Assembly (NCBI GenBank): GCA_026390165.1
Contig: JAPLGM010000032.1
Coordinates: 1-51,693 of the forward strand
Direction: 5' to 3'
Length of the DNA stretch: 51,693 nt
Source of the DNA: Campylobacterales bacterium
GTDB lineage: Bacteria; Campylobacterota; Campylobacteria; Campylobacterales; Sulfurimonadaceae
A program made the position numbers and the translations under genes. Under the pieces are notes generated by a model that was not told where the DNA came from, did not search any database, and saw only the letters and a list, made by a program, of their open reading frames with translations. Of this stretch, positions 27,211 to 34,686 are shown in pieces; within the stretch, counting starts at the first letter, position 1, and every line of letters begins with the position of its first letter.

Positions 27211-28343
27211 CGGATGATAAACTCACTTCCTTGATTTTTAGTGGAGTTAATCTCCAATGTGAGATTATAGCTTTTGCATACGCGTACCACGATTTCCATC
27301 CCGATTCCAAGCCCCGTTTCAAACGATTCTCCTCTCCAATAACGCTCATATATTTTTTCTTTTTCTATATTTGACAATCCCATTCCGCTGTCTTTAATAC
27401 TTAAAAAATTTGTCGTAAGGGTGAGAATAATTGACCCTTTTGGGGTATTGTATTTGATTGCATTGGTAATGAGATTATTGAGTAAACGACGAAAATCATC
27501 GGTAACAATGGTCAGCTTCGTTTCACTTAAAGCAGTCGTGACGGAGAGTTTTTTATATTCGATGAGGGTATCAAGCAAAGCTAATTGTTCGTGGATTAAT
27601 GGGCTGATTTCTTCAGGTTTTGGAGTGGGTGAATCGGATTGAAAGTTAAGGTAAACAAGATCTTCATAAAGCCCTGTGAGTGTCTTTGCGCCGATGGAGA
27701 TGCGTTGGACAAAACGATGCAGTGAAGCCTCAGTAATTTGTTCTTCTAAAATACGGGCATTGGAGAGAATAGCGGCGATAGGGGTATTGAGATCGTGGGT
27801 TGCGTGTTTGATAAAGGTGTCGATGGTCTCAAAGGCGGTAAAGGCTGGCTTGAATGCAATACGGCTTAAAATCCACCCTACAATAGCCATAATAAAAAAA
27901 AGGGGGGTCAAGAGGGTGGCAAGCCGTATAAAGATGGGGGTTGTATCGATTTTTTTAGCAACTACGATGGTGGCTACCCCTAAAAAATAGGCAGAGAGGG
28001 TATGGCTTGCATATACCATATCTCCCTCATTGGATAAGGCGGTACTCCACACAGATGGGGTGTGCAACTGAGTAATAATGGGGAGGTGGTCAATGTCGTA
28101 GAGACCGAGTTTATACCCTTTGGTATCAATGTAAATCTCTTTGGAATAGTGCATTTGATGATTTTTCAGCTCTTTTTCAAGCTGTATGAGATAAGTATTC
28201 ATTTTTTGAATCTCATTGGCAATGAGTTGCTTTTTTTCAAGACTATAGGCAAAGAATGCTAAAATGATAAATAATATCCCCATCGATCCTAAATAAAGGA
28301 ATTGAAACTGGCGAAGAGCTGTCGTTAAATGGGGTTTATGCAA
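27186..28343 (-). CDS. Sensor histidine kinase
   Basis: A 385-residue membrane kinase. Membrane segments lie at about 18-35 and 145-165 and flank a roughly 105-residue periplasmic domain without a recognised family. No HAMP domain is evident. The phospho-His is in HATHDLNTPIAAIL (Asp replaces the usual Glu after His). The ATPase has NNLITNAIKYN, KDSGMGL and the shortened GLGIGMEIV box. It overlaps the response regulator upstream by 8 bp and the cytochrome gene downstream. It probably senses a periplasmic signal controlling the divergent export genes. Confidence 0.88.
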   Translation of the reverse strand: MHKPHLTTALRQFQFLYLGSMGILFIILAFFAYSLEKKQLIANEIQKMNTYLIQLEKELKNHQMHYSKEIYIDTKGYKLGLYDIDHLPIITQLHTPSVWSTALSNEGDMVYASHTLSAYFLGVATIVVAKKIDTTPIFIRLATLLTPLFFIMAIVGWILSRIAFKPAFTAFETIDTFIKHATHDLNTPIAAILSNARILEEQITEASLHRFVQRISIGAKTLTGLYEDLVYLNFQSDSPTPKPEEISPLIHEQLALLDTLIEYKKLSVTTALSETKLTIVTDDFRRLLNNLITNAIKYNTPKGSIILTLTTNFLSIKDSGMGLSNIEKEKIYERYWRGESFETGLGIGMEIVVRVCKSYNLTLEINSTKNQGSEFIIRWPKSLIS

Positions 28344-28998
28344 GACGGTACCCTAGGGAGCGAATCGTTTCAATTTCAAGGGTAGGAAGTGCTTTACGAA
28401 GATTTTTAATATGAGCACGCAAAGCATCCAACCCTGGATCATTTCCATATCCCCATAAAGTAGTAAAAAATTCATCGTAAGTGACGATTTTCCCTTTTTT
28501 TGCCAATAGCAACTTTAGCGTTTCCAACTCTTTGGTGTGTAGCGCCATTATCTCCCCAAATACATTGATGATACACTCCTTGATGGGATCGAAAAATAAA
28601 GTGTCATTTATGGCGATATGGGGAGAGCGTTGAGGCAAAAATGAGCGGCGGATGAGATTTTTGATTCGTGCAACCAATTCGGTCGGTTCAAACGGTTTTT
28701 TGAGATAATCATCTCCACCGCTCTCAAATCCAAGAGCAACCGATTGCGGCGATTTCTCGGAGGTTAAAAATAAAATAGGAGTTCCAATTTTCAGTGAACG
28801 CAGCGACTTTGCGAGGTCAAATCCATTTCCATCGGGGAGATTAATATCCAAAATAATAATATCGACGTGATTCTCAAAAAGGAAATCTTGCGCACTATCG
28901 AAAGAAAAAAAAGGAAAAATATCAAAATTTTCACCGCGTAAAATATCATTAATCGTATCGCTAAGGATTAAATCATCTTCGATGAGTGCTAATTTCAC
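28336..28998 (-). CDS. OmpR-family response regulator
   Basis: A 220-residue regulator. The receiver (1-115) has the acidic pair EDD, phospho-Asp in IILDINLPDGNG, Thr in FLTSE and Lys in KKPFEP. The winged-helix DNA-binding domain (about 125-220) contains ELETLKLLLAKKG, VTYDEFFTTLWG, LRAHIKNLRKAL and IRSLGYRL. It starts with GTG behind AAAGG. It heads the minus-strand signalling operon, back-to-back with tolC, and tandem TTCATATT boxes between them are its probable targets. Confidence 0.93.
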   Translation of the reverse strand: MKLALIEDDLILSDTINDILRGENFDIFPFFSFDSAQDFLFENHVDIIILDINLPDGNGFDLAKSLRSLKIGTPILFLTSEKSPQSVALGFESGGDDYLKKPFEPTELVARIKNLIRRSFLPQRSPHIAINDTLFFDPIKECIINVFGEIMALHTKELETLKLLLAKKGKIVTYDEFFTTLWGYGNDPGLDALRAHIKNLRKALPTLEIETIRSLGYRLA

Positions 28999-29018
28999 AC
29001 AGAACCTTTATCTTTTTT

Positions 29019-29056
29019 TATGAAACTGTAGCATAAATTCATATTCGTTTCATATT
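29019..29056. promoter_or_regulatory. Putative response-regulator operator between the divergent operons
   Basis: TTCATATT occurs at 29038-29045 and again at 29049-29056. The 11-bp start-to-start spacing places both on one face of DNA, as OmpR/PhoB-type dimers require. An overlapping inverted repeat pairs TATGAAAC (29019-29026) with GTTTCATA (29047-29054). The sites lie about 20-40 bp upstream of the tolC -10 box. Binding is inferred, not shown. Confidence 0.5.
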
Positions 29057-29074
29057 AATAGTCTACAATTATTC

Positions 29075-29080
29075 TATAAT
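29075..29080 (+). promoter_or_regulatory. -10 box of the tolC efflux operon
   Basis: TATAAT lies 24 bp before tolC. No recognisable -35 is present at the right distance; the regulator boxes occupy that position, as expected for an activated promoter. Confidence 0.5.
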
Positions 29081-29104
29081 CATGAAAAAAAGGAAATATG
29101 CCCT

Positions 29105-30385
29105 ATGCGATCAAGAAGTGTTTATCTCTTTTTTTACCTCAGCGTGACTCTTAGCGCCTTTACACTTGAAGAAGCGGTTGATCGTACTTTAAAAACGCAC
29201 CCAACCGCTCAAATCGCATCACTACAGTATGAGAGTGCCGTAGAAGCCAGCAAAATTGCCCATTCGGCATTTTTCCCTCGTGTTGATGCTAATGTGGCGT
29301 ATTATCCAACGAGAACGTATGTCATGCCCGCAAGCGGTCTGTTTTCTACGAAGCAAAATGATGGTTTTCATGCTGATGTGACGGGAACGTATTCGGTGTG
29401 GGATTTTGGACGCTCTCGCGATAAAAATGCCGCGGCGTTGAAATTGCAAGAAGGGGCAGGATTTACCCAGAAAATGACTCAAGCAGAGCTAACCCAACAG
29501 GTGTGGCTACAGTATTATGGTGTTGCCTACACCGCTTTGTTGGTTGAAACAGCAGACGCTTCGGTGCGCTTTTATGAAGAGCAATTTAAACAAGCGCATG
29601 CGTTGTATCTAAATGGGCTCAAAACCCAAGCCGATGAACTACGATTTAAAGCCTCTTTGATGGAGGCGCACGATCGTGCTGCAAGTGTGCGAAGTGATTA
29701 TGATAAAGCATCTTTGGCCTTGGGGCTTTTAATCGGGAGTGATACCTTGACTCGAGTGGAAAAAGAGGATTTAGATGCGAGGACACTAATTGTTGATTCT
29801 CGTACTTTTGATTTGGATACCCTTAGAAAAGAGCTAGGAGCGAATAACCCTCGCCTTAAATCGTTACGTGCCTCTGTTGAAGCCGCCAAATCTCTAAGTG
29901 ATGCTGCACAGCACGAACAGTATGGAAATGTGATACTAGCAGGTTCCTACGGATACGATAATTCGCTTTCATCCTATAGTAGTTATCAAGTAGGAGTGCT
30001 GGGGACGATACCGCTGTATGATGGAGGGAAGCTTTCATCGGAGGGGCAAAAAAGCCGTATTGCCTACACAATCGCTCAAAAAGAGTTCGAGAGTAGTGAG
30101 CGTGCACTGTGGCAAGAACTCTATGAAGCCTATAGTGATTTGAGACGTGCGAACGAGACGATGTCAGCAAAAGCGAGTGTTATCGACGCTACCGCACAGA
30201 CATTGCATCTTATTCAAGGACGTTATGCGCAAGGGTTAGCAAGCTACGTGGATGTGTTAGAATCTCAAAGTGCCCTTGATACTGCGCGTGCAGGTCTTGC
30301 CCAAGCTAAATATCAAAAAATTCGTGCCTACGCACAGATGCAAAAATTATTACACCAAGGATGCAACAATGACGTTTGCAAATAA
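29105..30385 (+). CDS. TolC-family outer-membrane efflux protein
   Basis: A 426-residue protein with a signal peptide (SVYLFFYLSVTLSAF) and the two-fold repeated long-helix build of TolC-type channels. Repeat marks include LEEAVDRTLKTHPT at the start, NPRLKSLRASVEAAKSLSD in the second half, and QGRYAQGLASYVDVLESQS near the end. The trimer forms the outer-membrane duct of tripartite pumps. The C-terminus has an unusual Cys-rich tail (CNNDVC), which may only reflect the 17-bp overlap with the next gene. It is the first gene of a five-gene operon. Confidence 0.9.
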   Translation: MRSRSVYLFFYLSVTLSAFTLEEAVDRTLKTHPTAQIASLQYESAVEASKIAHSAFFPRVDANVAYYPTRTYVMPASGLFSTKQNDGFHADVTGTYSVWDFGRSRDKNAAALKLQEGAGFTQKMTQAELTQQVWLQYYGVAYTALLVETADASVRFYEEQFKQAHALYLNGLKTQADELRFKASLMEAHDRAASVRSDYDKASLALGLLIGSDTLTRVEKEDLDARTLIVDSRTFDLDTLRKELGANNPRLKSLRASVEAAKSLSDAAQHEQYGNVILAGSYGYDNSLSSYSSYQVGVLGTIPLYDGGKLSSEGQKSRIAYTIAQKEFESSERALWQELYEAYSDLRRANETMSAKASVIDATAQTLHLIQGRYAQGLASYVDVLESQSALDTARAGLAQAKYQKIRAYAQMQKLLHQGCNNDVCK

Positions 30386-31313
30386 TAGACCCTTAATCAT
30401 TGGGATTATCCTAGCCGTTGTTGGGGGAGCGGTCATCTATAAGAAAGTGATAGTACCGAAAACGCCCCCTATTGTTATGGATACCAATAGGAGCCAAGAA
30501 TCGTCCTCTATCATTCACGGTGTGGGGACGTTGGAAGCAAAAGAGATTGTCGTCCTTGCCCCAAAAACAACGGCAAAACTTCAAGAACTCTATGCCGATG
30601 AGGGGGATAGGGTGCAATCAGGTCAAGTGCTGGCAAAAATGGAGATTTCAGAACTGGCAGGGAATGTTTTAGAGAGTACCGCTTCGATTGCCAAAAGCCG
30701 TTCACAGCTTGCCGTTTCAAAAGCCGTTATTGCGGATCTGGAGGCAAAAAAATTGCTTGCCGATACGACACTGACACGTTATTCGACACTCCTCAAAGGG
30801 GGATTTGTTACCCAATCAGAGTTTGATGCAGCACACGCTGGTTCTCGCAGTGCGGCAGCGCAGCTCACAAGTGCCAAAGAGAATCTTGAACTCTCAGTAC
30901 ATGACATCGAAAAATCAGAAGCGGCTTTAGTCGCGCAAAAAGCAAAAATCAATGATTTGACGCTACGTTCGCCGTTTGATGGAGTTGTTGTCTCCCGAAA
31001 TGCAGAAGTGGGGAGTACTGTTGCCTCAGGATCAACTGTTTTTCGACTCGCCAATCCCAAAACAGTGTGGGTGAAAGTTTATATCAATGAAACGCAAAGC
31101 GGAGCGTTACACGTTGGTCAACTGGCTTGGGTAACATTACGTTCCATGGGTGAGAAAAAATTTAAGGGGGAAGTGGCACGTATTGGGGTCGAGTCGGATC
31201 GAATTACGGAGGAGAGAGTTGTTTATATACGGTTGATAGATGTTCCTGAAATGTTGCATTTAGGGGAACAAGTCGAAGCCGATATTAATACGAAAAATCT
31301 CTCATCTCTATGA
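30369..31313 (+). CDS. HlyD/DevB-type membrane-fusion protein
   Basis: A 314-residue periplasmic adaptor anchored by one N-terminal helix (IIGIILAVVGGAVIY). A biotinyl-lipoyl-like half-motif (VVLAPKTTAKLQELYADEG) is followed by a coiled-coil hairpin (about 95-190), the second half (LTLRSPFDGVVVSRNAEVG) and a beta-barrel domain. It couples the inner-membrane ABC permease to TolC. The start at 30369 was chosen because AAGGA lies 7 bases upstream; a longer frame from 30270 would add 33 unlikely residues inside tolC. The stop overlaps the permease start (ATGA). Confidence 0.9.
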   Translation: MTFANNRPLIIGIILAVVGGAVIYKKVIVPKTPPIVMDTNRSQESSSIIHGVGTLEAKEIVVLAPKTTAKLQELYADEGDRVQSGQVLAKMEISELAGNVLESTASIAKSRSQLAVSKAVIADLEAKKLLADTTLTRYSTLLKGGFVTQSEFDAAHAGSRSAAAQLTSAKENLELSVHDIEKSEAALVAQKAKINDLTLRSPFDGVVVSRNAEVGSTVASGSTVFRLANPKTVWVKVYINETQSGALHVGQLAWVTLRSMGEKKFKGEVARIGVESDRITEERVVYIRLIDVPEMLHLGEQVEADINTKNLSSL

Positions 31314-32446
31314 TTAATCTTGCCCAACGGGATATTGCCCACTCTCTCGGGAAATTTATCACTACCGCATTGGGGGTTGGAATGCTCATCGGTGTTGTCC
31401 TCAGTATGATCGGTATTTATCGGGGGATGGTGCACGATGCGATGATTGTCCCTAACGACATCGGTGCACATCTATGGGTCGTTCAAAAAGATACATTGGG
31501 ACCGTTTGCCGAAAACTCCCGCCTTCACGAAGATCTCAAATATTCACTCAGAGGTTTTGAGGGGGTAAAAGAGGTGCAGCCTCTCACCTTTCAAAGCATT
31601 CAACTCCCCCATGCGATTAAGCCTGTGCGGGTATTCGCTCTGGGATATGATGCATTCAGCGGATATACCCCTTTTTCTCTAAGTGAGGGGAGAGCGATCC
31701 ATATCCCTCAAAACGAGATGATTGTTGATGATAAAACAGGATTTAAAATCGGGGATAAGATTCCTCTTGGACGTGAAACATACAATGTAGTAGGATTAAC
31801 GCATAAAGCGGTCTCTTCTGGCGGTGATCCGATGGTCTATCTTGATTTAGATGAAGCGCAAGAATTGCAGTTTTTGTTTAGCAATGAGCAAATACGCAAT
31901 GATCGAACACGAGGAAGCGCGAACAGTTCTATCGCCACCGTCAATGCCTTCGCTGTGATAGTAAATGATGAGGCAAACGCTTCAGCAGTTGCACACGAGA
32001 TAATTCGATGGAAGCATCAGCAGGTCTTTACACAAGAGGAGCAATCGGATATTTTGACCAAAAATATGATCGAGCGTTCCGCCAAACAAATCGGTATGTT
32101 TACGGTGATTTTACTGATCGTCTCTTCGGTCATCATCTCACTCATTATCTACACGATGACGATGGGGAAAATGAAAGAGATTGCTATTTTAAAACTGATA
32201 GGAGCACCCAACAGTGTTATTACAAAAATGATCGTCCAGCAATCGTTGCTTCTTGGCGTTTTGGCATTTATCGGAGGGAATATTTTTGCCCACGCGCTTT
32301 ACAACGTATTTCCTAAAACCGTTATCCTTGTTCCGATGGACGCCCTCAAACTTTTTGGTGTGATACTCATTGTGAGTATCTTAGGTTCACTCTCAGGGGT
32401 TCGTTCAGCCCTTCGTGTTGACCCTTCTAGTGCGATAGGGGGATGA
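31310..32446 (+). CDS. FtsX/DevC-type ABC transporter permease
   Basis: A 378-residue inner-membrane protein. One N-terminal helix (about 15-40) is followed by a roughly 220-residue periplasmic domain and three C-terminal helices (about 265-375). This is the MacB/FtsX topology without a fused ATPase. IAILKLIGAPNSVI after the second helix is the typical cytoplasmic coupling segment. With separate ATPase, HlyD and TolC genes, it resembles DevBCA-type exporters. The substrate is unknown; related systems export glycolipids, peptides, siderophores or drugs. Confidence 0.88.
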   Translation: MINLAQRDIAHSLGKFITTALGVGMLIGVVLSMIGIYRGMVHDAMIVPNDIGAHLWVVQKDTLGPFAENSRLHEDLKYSLRGFEGVKEVQPLTFQSIQLPHAIKPVRVFALGYDAFSGYTPFSLSEGRAIHIPQNEMIVDDKTGFKIGDKIPLGRETYNVVGLTHKAVSSGGDPMVYLDLDEAQELQFLFSNEQIRNDRTRGSANSSIATVNAFAVIVNDEANASAVAHEIIRWKHQQVFTQEEQSDILTKNMIERSAKQIGMFTVILLIVSSVIISLIIYTMTMGKMKEIAILKLIGAPNSVITKMIVQQSLLLGVLAFIGGNIFAHALYNVFPKTVILVPMDALKLFGVILIVSILGSLSGVRSALRVDPSSAIGG

Positions 32447-33159
32447 AGATGAAACACTCCGTTATATCTGTCGAAAAAATATCCAAGACCTACGGAAGCG
32501 GCGAGAGTGCCGTGACGGCGATTAAAGAGGCAACGTTTGAAATATTTTCAGGAGAAACCGTTGCATTATTGGGTCCCAGCGGTTCTGGGAAAACAACACT
32601 CATCACGATGATTGGGTGTATTACCGAACCAAGTAGTGGTAAACTCACCCTTAATGGCAAGCTTATGTACGATCAAAAATGGGCGATTAGCGATACCCGT
32701 AAAATCCGCCGAGAGAATATAGGTTTTATTTTTCAATCGCATAATCTAATCCCCTTTCTCAATGTACTGGAAAATGTGACATTGGTTCCTTTGATGAATA
32801 AAATCGCTACAAAAGAGGCAAACACCCATGCAAAAGAGTTGTTGGAATATTTGGGGGTAGGGGATAAGCTCGATAAAATCCCCTCACAGCTCTCAGGGGG
32901 GCAGAGTCAGCGTGTTGCCATTGCCCGTTCTTTGGCAAATAACCCCAAGATTATTTTAGCCGATGAGCCTACAGCTGCCCTTGATGCTGAGAGAGCATTA
33001 TCCGTAATGCAACTACTACGGAAACTGGCTCATGAGCAAGAGGTTGCAATTGTCGTTGTCACTCATGATGAGAGGATGTTACCGTTGTTTGATAGAATAC
33101 TACGAGTAGACGATGGTGTCGTCAAAGAAGATTTTCAAGGAGTAGATAAATATGAGTGA
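32443..33159 (+). CDS. ABC transporter ATPase (MacB/LolD type)
   Basis: A 238-residue nucleotide-binding subunit. Walker A is GPSGSGKTT (about 44-52), the Q-loop is IFQSHNLIPFLNVLENV, the signature LSGGQSQRVAIARSLANN, Walker B IILADEPTAALD, and the switch His is in VVTHDER. The family assignment comes from length and the LIPFLNVLENV region. It overlaps the permease stop by 4 bp and the methyltransferase start by 8 bp. Confidence 0.93.
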   Translation: MKMKHSVISVEKISKTYGSGESAVTAIKEATFEIFSGETVALLGPSGSGKTTLITMIGCITEPSSGKLTLNGKLMYDQKWAISDTRKIRRENIGFIFQSHNLIPFLNVLENVTLVPLMNKIATKEANTHAKELLEYLGVGDKLDKIPSQLSGGQSQRVAIARSLANNPKIILADEPTAALDAERALSVMQLLRKLAHEQEVAIVVVTHDERMLPLFDRILRVDDGVVKEDFQGVDKYE

Positions 33160-33751
33160 ACGTTTTAATAATGCAGCAGCAGGGTGGGACAAAGGGGATA
33201 TGCGTCAAAACATTGCGGAGGCAGTTTTTCAAACCATTGTGAGTCGAATAGCATTAAACCCGAGTATGAAAATTATGGATTTTGGAGCAGGGACGGGATT
33301 ACTGAGTTTTAAAATCGCCCCGATGGTAGGCTCGGTGATCGGTGTCGATCTTTCTGAAAAAATGTTGGAGCAATTGGAAGCAAAAAATACCGATGAGTTG
33401 AGGGTGGAAGCACTCTATCACGATATTCTTGCCTCGTCATTAGGGTGTGAATTTAACGGTATCGTCAGCTCAATGGCAATCCACCATGTTGCAGATACGG
33501 CGCATTTATTCCGCGAATTTTATGCCCACTTAAAAAAAGATGGTTTTGTCGCCATTGCCGATTTGGAAGAGGAAGATGGATCCTTTCATACCCATGGTAA
33601 CGAAGGGGTTCACCATTTCGGGTTTAATCGGGAGTCGTTGCGACAAACGTTGGAAGAGATTGGATTTCAAAACGTCCGTTTTCACGAGGCGTATCGGGTT
33701 GAACGAGAGAATGGAACCTATCCTATTTTCGTTCTTACAGCAATAAAATGA
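33152..33751 (+). CDS. Class I SAM-dependent methyltransferase
   Basis: A 199-residue soluble methyltransferase. Motif I is IMDFGAGTGLLSFKI (about 42-56), followed by GVDLSEKMLEQL and the post-motif segment GIVSSMAIHHVAD. The C-terminal half contains HTHGNEGVHHFGF, unusually rich in His. The acceptor is not identifiable; no Cys cluster of an arsenite methyltransferase is present. AAGGAG lies 8 bases upstream within the ATPase gene. It is the last gene of the efflux operon and might modify the exported compound. Confidence 0.85.
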   Translation: MSERFNNAAAGWDKGDMRQNIAEAVFQTIVSRIALNPSMKIMDFGAGTGLLSFKIAPMVGSVIGVDLSEKMLEQLEAKNTDELRVEALYHDILASSLGCEFNGIVSSMAIHHVADTAHLFREFYAHLKKDGFVAIADLEEEDGSFHTHGNEGVHHFGFNRESLRQTLEEIGFQNVRFHEAYRVERENGTYPIFVLTAIK

Positions 33752-33790
33752 CAAAATGCCACATATTTTTCCTCATTTGAAAAGTTGGTT

Positions 33791-33796
33791 ATAATA
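33791..33796 (+). promoter_or_regulatory. -10 box of the nadK-recN operon
   Basis: TATAAT lies 32 bp before the nadK GTG in the 77-bp gap after the methyltransferase. No -35 is visible. Confidence 0.45.
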
Positions 33797-33828
33797 GTTC
33801 CAAAATCATTGAATCAGCGAGAAATCAA

Positions 33829-34683
33829 GTGAAGTTAGAGTCTATTAACCGTATTGGAATTATTTTACGCCCCTCAACCCCTGAGCTAAAAGAGATGTTT
33901 TTAGAGGCAAAACGGATTTTTGAATCCCGTGGAATCGAAGTCGCCATCGATCATATTAGCGGTGGGATGATCGACGTGATGGGACAGCCTTTTGAGATGC
34001 TGTGTCAAAACAGCGATTTATTGGTCACCATAGGGGGGGATGGAACTCTTATCTCTGCCGTGCGACGTTCGTACAGTTATCAGCTTCCCGTCCTTGGTAT
34101 TCATGCAGGGAAATTGGGATTTTTAGCTGATTTGGATTTTACGGAACTCGAAGTGTTTGTCAATAAGCTTATTGCGGGTGATTATCGCATTGATAAGCGG
34201 GCAATGCTTCAAGCAACCATTGTGACGAAATATGGAGAGAATCGCGTTGTTGCCTTTAATGATATTGTTTTGACGCGCCCCTCCATCTCGAAAATGATCC
34301 GTCTCGAAACGTATGTCGATGGAAAAAATTTTAATACCTATTACGGCGATGGGGTCGTTATCTCTACCCCTACGGGTTCCACGGCGTATAACCTCTCGGC
34401 AGGGGGGCCTGTGTTGTTTCCCCATACCAACGTTTTTGCCCTCACCCCTATTTGCCCCCACTCCCTCACCCAACGCCCCGTTGTATTACCAGGGCATTTT
34501 GAGATAGAGATTAAAACACCTGATGCCAGTGCGCTACTTATCGTTGATGGTCAGGATATGGTGGAAATCACCGACAGCGATACGGTGCATATAAAACTAG
34601 CCGAGGGGGGTGCCCATCTCATCCATCGTTGTGAGTTTAACTACTTTGATGTTTTGAGAGAAAAATTAGGGTGGGGGGACTAA
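33829..34683 (+). CDS. nadK: NAD kinase
   Basis: A 284-residue enzyme that phosphorylates NAD to NADP. The catalytic GGDG motif is in LLVTIGGDGTLISAVR (about 63-78). The NAD-binding NDIVLTRP and the glycine-rich STPTGSTAYNLSAGGP are intact, as is the late PICPHSL segment. The length matches the family. It starts with GTG. It is followed after 3 bp by recN, the usual pair in this phylum. Confidence 0.94.
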   Translation: MKLESINRIGIILRPSTPELKEMFLEAKRIFESRGIEVAIDHISGGMIDVMGQPFEMLCQNSDLLVTIGGDGTLISAVRRSYSYQLPVLGIHAGKLGFLADLDFTELEVFVNKLIAGDYRIDKRAMLQATIVTKYGENRVVAFNDIVLTRPSISKMIRLETYVDGKNFNTYYGDGVVISTPTGSTAYNLSAGGPVLFPHTNVFALTPICPHSLTQRPVVLPGHFEIEIKTPDASALLIVDGQDMVEITDSDTVHIKLAEGGAHLIHRCEFNYFDVLREKLGWGD

Positions 34684-34686
34684 TCG

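Noticed and set aside
29105-31313. TolC/HlyD as the type I secretion partners of the RTX adhesin at 1-3102
   Set aside because: The operon's ATPase and permease are of the separate DevC/MacB type, not the HlyB type that exports RTX proteins, and it is 26 kb away.
33152-33751. Arsenite methyltransferase (ArsM), making the module an arsenic-detoxification system
   Set aside because: The conserved Cys residues of ArsM are missing and no ars genes are present.
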